Shown in pieces: positions 8,007-16,420 of a stretch of DNA of 54,297 bases. The position numbers were made by a program, and so were the translations under genes. The DNA is from Planctomycetia bacterium. Its GTDB lineage: Bacteria; Planctomycetota; Planctomycetia; Gemmatales; Gemmataceae. The notes under the pieces were generated by a model. It did not search any database and had not been told where the DNA came from. It was given only the letters and a program-made list of their open reading frames with translations. Numbering within the stretch: the stretch's first letter is position 1; each line of letters starts with the position of its first letter. The DNA is taken from the NCBI GenBank assembly GCA_005808665.1, contig SYLG01000007.1, forward strand, positions 1-54,297. Reading direction: 5' to 3'.

Positions 8007-8909
8007 TTATCCGATTTGTAACATATTTCGATATTGTTTGACCCTGTTTTCGATTTCCAATCGGGTTACATGTCGCAGCCGGTCAAGGCCAAAGCCTTCG
8101 ACAGTTAGACTTGCAACCACAGTGCCATAGGCAATGGCCTTTTGCAGCGAAGCAATTGGGTCATGATTATGGCTGGCCAAATACCCAAGTATGCCTCCTG
8201 CAAAAGAATCCCCAGCTCCGGTTGGATCAATTACATTTTCGGTTGGGAATGCGGGAAATACAAAAACTTCAGGTCCGGAAAAAAGCATGGCACCATGTTC
8301 TCCTTTTTTGAGGATGACAAACTTGGGGCCTAAAGCAAGGACCGCTTTTCCCGCTTTTACTAGGTTATTTTCCCCGGTAAGGAGTTGAGCCTCCGAATCA
8401 TTGATCAAGAGACCATCAATTTTGGGAAGGAGCATTAATAATGGACCTTTCTCAATATTGATCCAAAGATCCATGGTATCCGCTAAAACCAATTGCGGGT
8501 TTTTGATCTGAGCCAGAGTTGACAACTGGGTAGTGGGACTGGAGTTGGCAAGAAATATAAATTGGCTGTCAGAATAATGTGCGGGCAATTCGGGTTTGAA
8601 TTCCCCAAACACATTTAAATGTACTTCCAGGGTATCACGGGTATTCATATCGGTGTGATAGCGCCCTTTCCACTTAAAGGTTTGGCCTGTTCTGGTAACC
8701 AGTCCTGCCGTGTCTATGTGGCAACCCGCAAAAAGTGCCCGATGCTCATCCGGAAAATCCTCACCAACTACCCCCACAAGCCTTGGCTTGGTAAAATGGC
8801 TAGCTGCAACAGAAAAATACGAAGCTGAACCCCCCAGGGCATTGTCAACCGATCCTCCCGGTGTTTCAATGCTGTCAAACGCAATGGATCCAACGACCAG
8901 TAGTGCCAT
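8007..8909 (-). CDS. PfkB-family carbohydrate/nucleoside kinase
   Basis: The 300-residue product carries the N-terminal PfkB signature (GGSASYFSVAASHF, with the earlier VGSIAFDSIETP) and the C-terminal signature DPTGAGDSFAGGILGYL near 238-254, whose Asp is the catalytic base. The family phosphorylates sugars or nucleosides such as ribose, fructose derivatives or adenosine; the substrate cannot be fixed by eye. The IDPTGAGDSFAGG form and the N-terminus resemble planctomycete proteins often labelled ribokinase or adenosine kinase. ATG 8909 was chosen over the open frame to 8933 because AAAGGA lies about 9 bases upstream and the conserved strand MALLVVGSIAFD starts there. It is adjacent to and probably co-transcribed with gltX. 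Confidence 0.9.
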   Translation of the reverse strand: MALLVVGSIAFDSIETPGGSVDNALGGSASYFSVAASHFTKPRLVGVVGEDFPDEHRALFAGCHIDTAGLVTRTGQTFKWKGRYHTDMNTRDTLEVHLNVFGEFKPELPAHYSDSQFIFLANSSPTTQLSTLAQIKNPQLVLADTMDLWINIEKGPLLMLLPKIDGLLINDSEAQLLTGENNLVKAGKAVLALGPKFVILKKGEHGAMLFSGPEVFVFPAFPTENVIDPTGAGDSFAGGILGYLASHNHDPIASLQKAIAYGTVVASLTVEGFGLDRLRHVTRLEIENRVKQYRNMLQIG

Positions 8910-8934
8910 GTTCGAAATTCCTTTCAAAGACAAG

Positions 8935-10479
8935 TTAACCTGAAATCAAAACAGCTTGGCCTAGCCTTTCAAGGGATTCATCCCGTCCCAAAATGGCAAA
9001 GGTATCAAATAGGCCAAACCCAACCGAAGTGCCGGTAAGTGCAACCCGGATTGGTTGGACCAGTTTTCCTGGTTTAAGGTCCGTTGCTTTACAAAAATCA
9101 TGGAGGTATTGATCCAAAGTCATTGCATCAAAGGGACTGGCCGTTTCGATTTTTTCGGAAAAAGACTTAATTAGGTTGGCGGTACCTGGAGGTTTTAGGA
9201 ATTTGTCAACCGCCTGTGGGTCCCTTTCGATGATTGGTTTCAAAAAGGGAGTGGCGAGGGGGATGATATCGGAAAAAATTTTGATGCGCTCTCCCGCAGC
9301 AGAAATAATGGATTCAATTAAATCAAGGGTTTGGGAATCTGCCGGATCATGAAGTAGGTTGGCTTTTTCTAGAAACGGAAGGCAACCGGCTATTTTTTTA
9401 TCTTTTGGGAGGATTTTCATGTATTCCCCAGCCAACCAAAACAATTTATCCGGATCAAAGCTTGCGGGTGAATCGTTGACCCGTTCTAGGGAAAAGTGGG
9501 AAATCAATTCCGGGATGGGAATAAACTCCGTTTTATCGTCGAGGGACCAACCCAACCGTGCCAGGTAATTGACCAAGGCTTCGGGAAGGTAGCCAAGCTC
9601 CCGGTAATAGGATACGGTTGCCGGGTTTAAATCATCGCGATTGTTGATTTGATCATCCGTAAATCCCACGGATTTTAATTTAGCCCGGACCTCAGTAGTC
9701 ACGAATTTGGCCATATCCCTTTTGCTGAGTTTTTTCTTTGATTTTGGTTCATTTACAACAGGAATATGGGCGAATTTTGGCATTGAAGCACCAAGCGCTT
9801 CAAATATTACAGTTTGTGCATAGGTGTTGCTTAGGTGTTCTCTGGCACGAATGATATGGGTAATACCAAAGGAAATATCATCCACCACACTGGCAAAATT
9901 ATAAAGGGCCCGACCATCTGCTCGCAGGATCAGGGGGTCACCCACCAAGTTTGAATCCTGTTTACAGGGACCACAAATAAGGTCATCCACTAGGAGGGTT
10001 TTGTTTTCCGGTATGCGAAGACGGATTGGGGCCGACTTTTCCTGATACCTTAAACGGTTTTCTTCCTTGGAATGATCCCTTAATGGTCCACGATGAATAT
10101 AAGCGCGTTTTTGTTGGTCCGCCAATTGGCGATCAGCATCGAGTTCTTCCCTCGTCATGTAATCAGGATAAGCCAACCCCTTTTCGAGAAGAGAAAATGC
10201 GGCATTTTGATAAACCTCTAATCGCCCGCTTTGAAAATACGGGGTATGTGGGCCCCCAACCTGGGGACCTTCATCCCATTGAATGCCCAACCATTGAAAG
10301 CCTTCAAGGATGGGATTCAGCGCATCAGGGCGGTTGCGATCCGCATCTGTATCATCGATGCGGAGGACAAATTGGCCACCCATCCTTTTGGTCAAGAGCC
10401 AATTAAACAATGCGGTTCTGACTCCCCCAATATGCAGGTATCCAGTTGGGCTAGGAGCGAATCGTGTACGAATGGTCAT
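8935..10479 (-). CDS. gltX: Glutamyl-tRNA synthetase
   Basis: The 514-residue class I synthetase attaches glutamate to tRNA-Glu, and to tRNA-Gln where the amidotransferase route is used. The N-terminus RTRFAPSPTGYLHIGGVRTA contains the HIGH-type motif, and KKLSKRD near 260 is the KMSKS-type loop. The C-terminal part has the helical anticodon-binding arrangement, ending with the usual LTGTSVGFGLFDTFAILG block. Length is normal. Its downstream end is within 30 bases of the PfkB kinase gene on the same strand, which suggests a shared transcript. Confidence 0.97.
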   Translation of the reverse strand: MTIRTRFAPSPTGYLHIGGVRTALFNWLLTKRMGGQFVLRIDDTDADRNRPDALNPILEGFQWLGIQWDEGPQVGGPHTPYFQSGRLEVYQNAAFSLLEKGLAYPDYMTREELDADRQLADQQKRAYIHRGPLRDHSKEENRLRYQEKSAPIRLRIPENKTLLVDDLICGPCKQDSNLVGDPLILRADGRALYNFASVVDDISFGITHIIRAREHLSNTYAQTVIFEALGASMPKFAHIPVVNEPKSKKKLSKRDMAKFVTTEVRAKLKSVGFTDDQINNRDDLNPATVSYYRELGYLPEALVNYLARLGWSLDDKTEFIPIPELISHFSLERVNDSPASFDPDKLFWLAGEYMKILPKDKKIAGCLPFLEKANLLHDPADSQTLDLIESIISAAGERIKIFSDIIPLATPFLKPIIERDPQAVDKFLKPPGTANLIKSFSEKIETASPFDAMTLDQYLHDFCKATDLKPGKLVQPIRVALTGTSVGFGLFDTFAILGRDESLERLGQAVLISG

Positions 10480-10530
10480 AAATTAATATATCTCATATGT
10501 AAATGATTGATAATAATCAAACATAAATAA

Positions 10531-11103
10531 TCAAGTTTGTAAAGGGTCGAGTTTATGTTTACTTTTGTTGGCGCGACCTTCCACAAGGACTTGGGTAACC
10601 GCTTCCTGAACAAGTTTTGAATGTTGATTGTAAACCTGTCGTATCCAGGTAATAATTCCCCGCCGTCCCCGGCCGGTAGTTTCCTTGGATTGTACCGTGC
10701 ATTTTACCCGAATGGTATCACCGATAAAAACGGGCTCATGAAAAAGGAGGTTTTTTACTCCCAAAAACGCTTGGATGCGTAAGGGAGGGGAGTTACTGCT
10801 TAAACCACTTGCAATGGAAACGACCAACAATCCATGGGCAATAGGTCGGCGAAAAGGCGTTTTCATTGCGAAAGCGTGATCAATATGGATAGGGTTGTAG
10901 TCACCACTTAGTCCGGCAAAGTTAACAATATCGGTTTCAGTTACCGTGCGTCCCAGACTTATGAATACTTGTCCCTCTGACAAATCATCAAAAAACAACC
11001 GATTATCATGAGGTTCTTCAAAACCATTTTTTTCCAGATTTGATTTAATAATAGAATTAAGATCTTGTTTTTTTTCTTCAATATTGATCATATCAAAAGT
11101 CAT
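10531..11103 (-). CDS. MaoC-like hot-dog fold acyl dehydratase
   Basis: The 190-residue product contains the (R)-specific enoyl-CoA hydratase signature: NFAGLSGDYNPIHID near 62-76 with the catalytic Asp and His, and RRPIAHGLLVVSIASGL near 86-103. Such enzymes hydrate 2-enoyl-CoA or -ACP in fatty acid or polyester metabolism. About 40 residues precede the hot-dog domain (IEEKKQDLNSIIKSNLEKNG); they look helical and polar and are longer than in minimal MaoC proteins, so the true start could be further in. It is separated from gltX by 51 AT-rich bases and preceded by a very AT-rich intergenic region that probably holds its promoter. Confidence 0.88.
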   Translation of the reverse strand: MTFDMINIEEKKQDLNSIIKSNLEKNGFEEPHDNRLFFDDLSEGQVFISLGRTVTETDIVNFAGLSGDYNPIHIDHAFAMKTPFRRPIAHGLLVVSIASGLSSNSPPLRIQAFLGVKNLLFHEPVFIGDTIRVKCTVQSKETTGRGRRGIITWIRQVYNQHSKLVQEAVTQVLVEGRANKSKHKLDPLQT

Positions 11104-11290
11104 TTATTTTAAAAATTCCTATAAAATAATATAAAATTGATTGTAAAAATATCGACATTTTGCTGTATTGTTTAATATTAAATTTATAAAAAACATAAAA
11201 TAATATTTAAAAATGATAGAATTTTAACATGTTATATCAATTCAATTTTGAGTATATTTTAAAGTAGATAATAATGACCATTTAAAGTGC
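11104..11290. other. Very AT-rich intergenic region
   Basis: This 187-bp stretch is overwhelmingly A and T, with no gene on either strand. It separates the MaoC gene start (minus strand) from the 3' end of the Wzc-like gene. It is the natural place for the promoter of the MaoC-gltX-kinase group, but many A/T-rich hexamers fit a -10 box, so no single promoter can be chosen. Confidence 0.5.
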
Positions 11291-13783
11291 CTAGGATTTT
11301 GAAGACGAATCTGTTGTATTTGGAAGCAATTGGTTTGATTTGCGATTGATTTGCGATGGATCTGCATCATCTGTGTACCCTGTATAGTCATTGTATCCAT
11401 AGTTGTAACCATAACGATACCCATATTTATAGGAGTATTTATAGTTATAGGAATATCCATAACCATAAGAATACCCATATTTTCCAGATTTAGCGTGAGC
11501 ATCAAAACAATTGATTACCAACCCAAGAACTCGGGTTTCTATATTGGCAAGCATTTCACATGCCCGTATTGCTGAGGCGCGTGCCCCTTTGTTGAGGAGT
11601 AGATTGACTATTACCCCATCAACCCTTGGCGCTACGATGCAAGGATCTGAAACCGCAAGAATGGGGGGAGTGTCAATGAGGACAAAATCAAATTTATCCC
11701 TTAATTGAGCCACCAAATCCGGAAATCGCGGGGAAGTTAGAAGCTCGGCTGGGTTGCTGGGGCGGGGCCCACAAGGAAGTAGTGTCAGATTGGGTACTTC
11801 CGTAGGGATCATTGAGTTTTCCAGGGTGGAGGTACCCTCAATGTAAGTAGCCAACCCATTTTCAGTATTGGGGATGCCAAAAATTTTGTGAATCCTTGGT
11901 TTCCTCATATCCGCATCGATGACTATTACTTTTTTTCCCGATTGGGCAATGGAAATGGCAATATTGCAGGAAAGGGTTGACTTACCATCCCCGGCATTGG
12001 GTGAGGTAATTTGTAAAACTTGGTGCCCTCGACCTTGGGTGCTAAAATAGAGACCGGTTCGTAATCCCCTGTAGGCCTCTGCCTCAGTTGATTTGGGTTT
12101 ATGAGCGGTTATTAGCTGTTCTTCCAATAACGATCCTGGTTTTCGATCTGCTTCCTCGACCCGAATGGTTGGAATATGGCCAAGAATGTTGAGCCCTAAT
12201 TGTCTCCGAATATCATCAGGCGTTTGGAAACTCCTGTCTGCTAATTCTGCAAGGTAGGCAAGTCCCATTCCGCCCCCAAACCCCATTACGGCTCCCACAA
12301 AAAGGTAAACGATTCGGCCGGCTCCCGTTGGAAACGGGCCACTAACCTTTGAAATTTGTTTTGCATCATACCCCCCGTGATCTTTGGTTAGAACAATTTG
12401 ATTTTTGATTTCTTCATAGGTTTCCAATTTCCTCCTTGTGGCTTCAATTCGTGAAGCCAGATCTTTGCATTGCGCTTCCAAATCTTTTTCCTTTTCCAAA
12501 TCATCTTTTAAGGTTAATTGTTGATTTTGGGCCTGTTGGAGCGCTTCTTCATATTTTGTAATCCTGGCTGCGTTAAGTTCCATTTCCCGGCCCAGGGGAT
12601 CAGTTGATGTAAATTTCGATCCATCCTTACCTGTTGTTGTTCCCCGAACTTTCTTTACTTCTTCTATGTAATTGATTTGAGTTTGTAGTTTAACCATTTT
12701 GGGGTGATCTTTTCCCAAATCAATTAAAAGTAACTTCATTTGCAATTTCAACAGGTCCAAAGTCGCATCATCAGGAGTAATAAACATTGTGGATGTGTCT
12801 GATCCAAGGGAACTGTCACCGGAATTTTTGGGAAGTGCTACCCCCCTGGCCCCATGCCTTGCTAACAGGTCGTCCCTTCTGTCCTTAAGATCGGCCAAAA
12901 GCAATTCATATTTCCGGATACCATCTTCCAAACCGGCATTGACCTTAAGGGCACCAACAGGGTGGATTTTCTTCAAATTATCCTGTTTAAGTCGAAATTC
13001 CGTTTGCAGTTGCAGGAATTGGGTATTGGTGCTGGTAATGATTCCTTCCATCCTTTGGACCGAACGATCGTTCCCGATGTCATAGATTTTTTTCAGATAA
13101 TTTTGGTAGGATTTTACCACGGCCAAAAGGACCTTTGGGGTATCTTCAGGGTATAAACCGGTTTTGTAATTGAGGACCAGTACCTTGCGTTTTTCATCCT
13201 GGACCACTTGAAGGCCACCATGTACCAAGGCAGCCAATTCGCTTTTGGATTGAGCTCCAAGTGGTAACCTTTTAAGGCTCTGCCTATTTTTATTCCCTTC
13301 GGGTTGGCCTGATGGTTGGTCCTCCCCAATGGATTTGGATAATCCACCCGAAACCCCTGGAATGGCTCCTCCCAAAATATTGTCCACCAGAGTTAAATCG
13401 GAATCCCCTTCCAGGATATCTGCGGTTCCCTCCATGACATCAGGACTTTTGACGACGGCAATTTGGGAAGAAACATAATCCTCCATAAAGCCGGCGCGAC
13501 TGTCCAAATTCGTGTTAAGCTCTCCCCGTTTTTTTACAACATGCACATCAATCGAGGTTTGGTAGGCAGGGACCACCCGAAGGTGAAAGAAAAAACCGCC
13601 AACCACCCCGACCACGACTCCAATAGAAACCAATGGAAGCCGTTTTAAAACAAGTTGGATAAGTGTGGTGCTTTTGGAATCTTCCCTGGAAAGGTTTGGT
13701 TCCTGAAAAGTTGGTGATAAGGCGTTAAGTTGCCTTGAATTTTCTTGAGGAGCAATCCCGCGATTATCAATTGCTGAAGCCAT
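11291..13783 (-). CDS. Wzc-type polysaccharide co-polymerase/tyrosine autokinase with Tyr-X tail
   Basis: The 830-residue inner-membrane protein would control chain length and export of an envelope polysaccharide. A first membrane segment (LVSIGVVVGVVGGFFFHL) is near residue 50. A long, largely coiled-coil periplasmic region follows, then a second membrane segment (IVYLFVGAVMGFGGGMGLAYL) near 495-520. The cytoplasmic BY-kinase domain has Walker A NAGDGKSTL near 600, Walker A' VIVIDADMRKPR near 622 and Walker B FVLIDTPP near 700. Residues 769-803 contain 17 tyrosines, mostly strictly alternating with another residue, where BY-kinases carry their autophosphorylated Tyr cluster. ATG 13783 was preferred to the upstream TTG 13798 because GGGGATTGG precedes it. 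It is followed upstream by a WecA-like transferase gene. Confidence 0.93.
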   Translation of the reverse strand: MASAIDNRGIAPQENSRQLNALSPTFQEPNLSREDSKSTTLIQLVLKRLPLVSIGVVVGVVGGFFFHLRVVPAYQTSIDVHVVKKRGELNTNLDSRAGFMEDYVSSQIAVVKSPDVMEGTADILEGDSDLTLVDNILGGAIPGVSGGLSKSIGEDQPSGQPEGNKNRQSLKRLPLGAQSKSELAALVHGGLQVVQDEKRKVLVLNYKTGLYPEDTPKVLLAVVKSYQNYLKKIYDIGNDRSVQRMEGIITSTNTQFLQLQTEFRLKQDNLKKIHPVGALKVNAGLEDGIRKYELLLADLKDRRDDLLARHGARGVALPKNSGDSSLGSDTSTMFITPDDATLDLLKLQMKLLLIDLGKDHPKMVKLQTQINYIEEVKKVRGTTTGKDGSKFTSTDPLGREMELNAARITKYEEALQQAQNQQLTLKDDLEKEKDLEAQCKDLASRIEATRRKLETYEEIKNQIVLTKDHGGYDAKQISKVSGPFPTGAGRIVYLFVGAVMGFGGGMGLAYLAELADRSFQTPDDIRRQLGLNILGHIPTIRVEEADRKPGSLLEEQLITAHKPKSTEAEAYRGLRTGLYFSTQGRGHQVLQITSPNAGDGKSTLSCNIAISIAQSGKKVIVIDADMRKPRIHKIFGIPNTENGLATYIEGTSTLENSMIPTEVPNLTLLPCGPRPSNPAELLTSPRFPDLVAQLRDKFDFVLIDTPPILAVSDPCIVAPRVDGVIVNLLLNKGARASAIRACEMLANIETRVLGLVINCFDAHAKSGKYGYSYGYGYSYNYKYSYKYGYRYGYNYGYNDYTGYTDDADPSQINRKSNQLLPNTTDSSSKS
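11375..11479 (-). repeat. Low-complexity Tyr-X coding repeat
   Basis: This 105-bp stretch encodes the tyrosine-rich tail of the Wzc-like kinase. It is a six-base quasi-repeat of the form TAY-NNN: every second codon is tyrosine for about 30 codons, and the intervening codons are mostly Gly, Ser, Asn and Lys. The repeat is degenerate, so selection as well as slippage may have shaped it. Confidence 0.85.
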
Positions 13784-13813
13784 GAAACCAATCCCCAATC
13801 CCTGCCAGAGTTA

Positions 13814-15343
13814 TTATACACTCGGTTGGGGACACCCACCAATAGTATTGTTTTCGACATTTGGCACAATAGCGATTTCCGGATGGGCTTGTGATTGGAA
13901 TATATGCCTGGTGGTTTCACCCAAAAGGCCCACCAAGGTTGCCAAATGGGAAAAGTCTACCGGACCACCCTGATACTCCTGTCCCATCACGATACCAATG
14001 CGGCCAATACATTTTCCTTCGACAAGGATTGGAATGATAAAAGAGGCCGATGTGTCGGATTCCCCTTTGAATTTAGTCGAATTACCCACCCATTGAGCAT
14101 GGTATGCTTCCTGGAAGGCTGGGGCATTAATATTTAAATCGACCTGATTATAATTATGAATTTGGGAATGATTAATAATTTGGCGCCAAACGGTATGCCA
14201 ATAATCATTTCCGTGCAATAATATGCCATCGCTTACGGAATCATTTTTGATATTTGTAAATATAATGATATTTTTAAGTCGGTTGAAAATAAGTTTCATT
14301 TCAGGTCTGCCAAACCAACCAGATTGTAAAAGGATGAAACAAACCAACAAAATTCCTGCCCAAGCAAAAATATCAGTATTAAAAATGGTTGAAATAAATC
14401 CTGACACAATGGCGATTGCACTGAGTAAAATCACAATAACAAGGCTCCCAAATCTACCAAATCCTTCGCGTTGAAGGCAATGATGCAAATGGCCATGATC
14501 CGTGCTGTAAATACTCCTTCCGGTTAATTTTCGCCTTAAAATTGCCGCAAAAGTATCCACCACGGGAAGGATTAATGCCGCCAAGGGTATAGCAAGCATC
14601 CAGGATTCTCCTTTGGAATGATCTTGGATTTTTAAGGAAATTGCCGCTAAAAGGAGGCCTATAAGCATACTGCCTGCATCACCAAGATAGATGGATGCGG
14701 GGGGCCGATTGAAATAGAGAAAACCTAATAGGGCCCCGGCCAACATCATGGAAAGATAACTGGCCATAACTTGGCCATGAACCAATGCAATGGACCCAAT
14801 TCCAACGGAGGCAACCAGGCCAACACTTGCCAAAAGCCCGTCCATTCCATCCAGCAGGTTGGCTGCATTGATGGCACCCATAAACCAAAAAACAGCAAAA
14901 GGCAAAGCCAAAGGGCCAAGCTCGAAATCCATTTGAAAAAGGTGGATCCGTTGGATTCCGTAATCTCCATAAAAAACCAAACAGCCAACCAGGAGGAATT
15001 GCCCCAAGAACTTATTACGCCCCCGAAGCCCAAAGCGATCATCAATGAATCCCAACAGGGTAATCCCAAAACAGGCGGAACCAAGGAGAAAAAAACTGGT
15101 TGGATTATCAAAAAACTTGGCCTTTGCAGACCCGGACCAAAGCATGAGGCTGGTGGTGGCCAAGGCAATAGCAATAAAAATACCCACCCCACCTGCCCGG
15201 GGAATTACCCCTGCCTTTAGATTCCGATGCCCATCCACCTTGTCAAACAATCCTAGGGTTGGTGCGAAATATCGCAGGATATAATTACCAATTCCACTCA
15301 AAACGAGGCTTAAACAAAAAATTTGCCAACCATATTCCAACAT
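13814..15343 (-). CDS. WecA/TagO/MraY-family polyprenyl-phosphate sugar-1-phosphate transferase with C-terminal extension
   Basis: The 509-residue product is a multi-spanning membrane enzyme that would load a sugar-1-phosphate onto undecaprenyl phosphate, starting assembly of a surface polysaccharide. Family motifs are clear: NAANLLDGMDGLLAS near 158-172, YLGDAGSMLIGLLLA near 220-233, and the HGHLHHCLQR loop near 285-294. WecA-type enzymes are usually about 350 residues. Here roughly 150 hydrophilic residues follow the last helix and look like a GAF-type sensory fold (SFIIPILVEGKCIGRIGIVM). The gene sits just upstream of the Wzc-like kinase on the same strand, so the two probably serve the same polysaccharide. 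Confidence 0.9.
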   Translation of the reverse strand: MLEYGWQIFCLSLVLSGIGNYILRYFAPTLGLFDKVDGHRNLKAGVIPRAGGVGIFIAIALATTSLMLWSGSAKAKFFDNPTSFFLLGSACFGITLLGFIDDRFGLRGRNKFLGQFLLVGCLVFYGDYGIQRIHLFQMDFELGPLALPFAVFWFMGAINAANLLDGMDGLLASVGLVASVGIGSIALVHGQVMASYLSMMLAGALLGFLYFNRPPASIYLGDAGSMLIGLLLAAISLKIQDHSKGESWMLAIPLAALILPVVDTFAAILRRKLTGRSIYSTDHGHLHHCLQREGFGRFGSLVIVILLSAIAIVSGFISTIFNTDIFAWAGILLVCFILLQSGWFGRPEMKLIFNRLKNIIIFTNIKNDSVSDGILLHGNDYWHTVWRQIINHSQIHNYNQVDLNINAPAFQEAYHAQWVGNSTKFKGESDTSASFIIPILVEGKCIGRIGIVMGQEYQGGPVDFSHLATLVGLLGETTRHIFQSQAHPEIAIVPNVENNTIGGCPQPSV

Positions 15344-15385
15344 AGATTATCCCAAAATGGGTTGGAAAAAAGGTTTAATAAATAA

Positions 15386-15469
15386 TGCCGAAAAGAGGAC
15401 TCGAACCTCCACTCCCTAACGGGAACTAGCTCCTGAGGCTAGCGCGTCTGCCAATTCCGCCACTTCGGC
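15386..15469 (-). tRNA. tRNA-Leu (anticodon CAG)
   Basis: The reverse complement folds as a class II tRNA. The acceptor stem GCCGAAG pairs with CTTTCGGC-type bases ending TTTTCGGC, with discriminator A at 15386. The D-arm contains TGGCGGAATTGGCAGACGC. The anticodon stem CTAGC/GCTAG encloses CTCAGGA, giving anticodon CAG. A long variable arm follows and the T-loop is GGTTCGAGTCC. No CCA is encoded. Confidence 0.96.
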
Positions 15470-15665
15470 TTGGAAACCAATCTTTCCCAGATTGAATTGG
15501 GATGGAAAGGGTCCGCCAGTCATTATCTTAACATTACCCATTCGTTAGTCCAGCTTGGTTTCCCAATTCGGGGAAGGTGCTTTGTATTGAAACCCAAATC
15601 TCTTGCTATTTTCCTTCCTAGGTGAATGTAGGACCTTATTTGGCAGCAAGCCTCGAGATTGGTTT

Positions 15666-16403
15666 TTAAGCCTTGGATTGCACATTGTTTCGGGAGGAAA
15701 TGTCCTTGGTAAAAATGGGTTTGTTTAAAACCCCTTTCAAATCGGCCCATTCCCGGGGATCCAATTGCGATGCGTTTACCTCTACCGGGCAAATTTCCTC
15801 CGCCAAACGCATTCCTAAAAAATGGGCTTTAGCCAGCATTTCCAGGTTTCCCCATGCCGTTTTTGACTGCATTGGTATTTTTTGGAACCATGCGGTCCTT
15901 AAGAGTCGAATTGGGTTTAATGGATCCTTATTGTGAACCCCCAGAAGCCAATATCCAATCTGTTCCCATTTCCAATTGGAAAAACCAAGCCAGGCATTGT
16001 TTTTTGCCAAGGGAATTTCCAATAAAAACCGGAAAGGTTGCAGAAAACACCACGAGAGTAGCCTCATGATCCAAGGGGCTTTGCCACCCGTTCTTCGAAA
16101 AGTGACCCCATCCAAGGCTTCCACCAATTCACGGTTTTTTTTGATCCAATCCAGGAGGTCAGGGCTGGTTCCCTTGGGAACCAAGAGGACCCAGGGACAT
16201 GGAATATTTGTTATTGCCTGCTCCAAAGATTGTCCCCAATCCGAACCCACGGGGAGGGAATTAACAAAAATGGTCAGACCTAATGAATTGGCCCTCGATT
16301 CCCAATCCAATTTGTCGAAAGTGGTTGCATATCCATAATCGAGGAGGAGGACCTGTAGGGATCCAATATGTAAGTTGGTGGGTGAATTTTCAGGAAAAGA
16401 CAA
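15666..16403 (-). CDS. DPM1-like glycosyltransferase-fold protein, apparently degenerate
   Basis: The 245-residue product resembles family 2 (dolichyl-phosphate-mannose synthase-like) glycosyltransferases mainly in its C-terminal half: DPLNPIRLLRTAWFQKIPMQ and EMLAKAHFLGMRLAEE match the acceptor-side region of that family. In the N-terminal half the usual nucleotide-binding Asp and DxD motif are not evident; the strand that normally carries them reads PWVLLVPKGTSPD. It may be non-catalytic or highly diverged. The only in-frame start is TTG 16403, with GGTGA a few bases before it. It starts 17 bp after the GT39-type gene and is probably co-transcribed with it. Confidence 0.65.
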   Translation of the reverse strand: MSFPENSPTNLHIGSLQVLLLDYGYATTFDKLDWESRANSLGLTIFVNSLPVGSDWGQSLEQAITNIPCPWVLLVPKGTSPDLLDWIKKNRELVEALDGVTFRRTGGKAPWIMRLLSWCFLQPFRFLLEIPLAKNNAWLGFSNWKWEQIGYWLLGVHNKDPLNPIRLLRTAWFQKIPMQSKTAWGNLEMLAKAHFLGMRLAEEICPVEVNASQLDPREWADLKGVLNKPIFTKDISSRNNVQSKA

Positions 16404-16420
16404 GAAATCACCGAGTGTAC

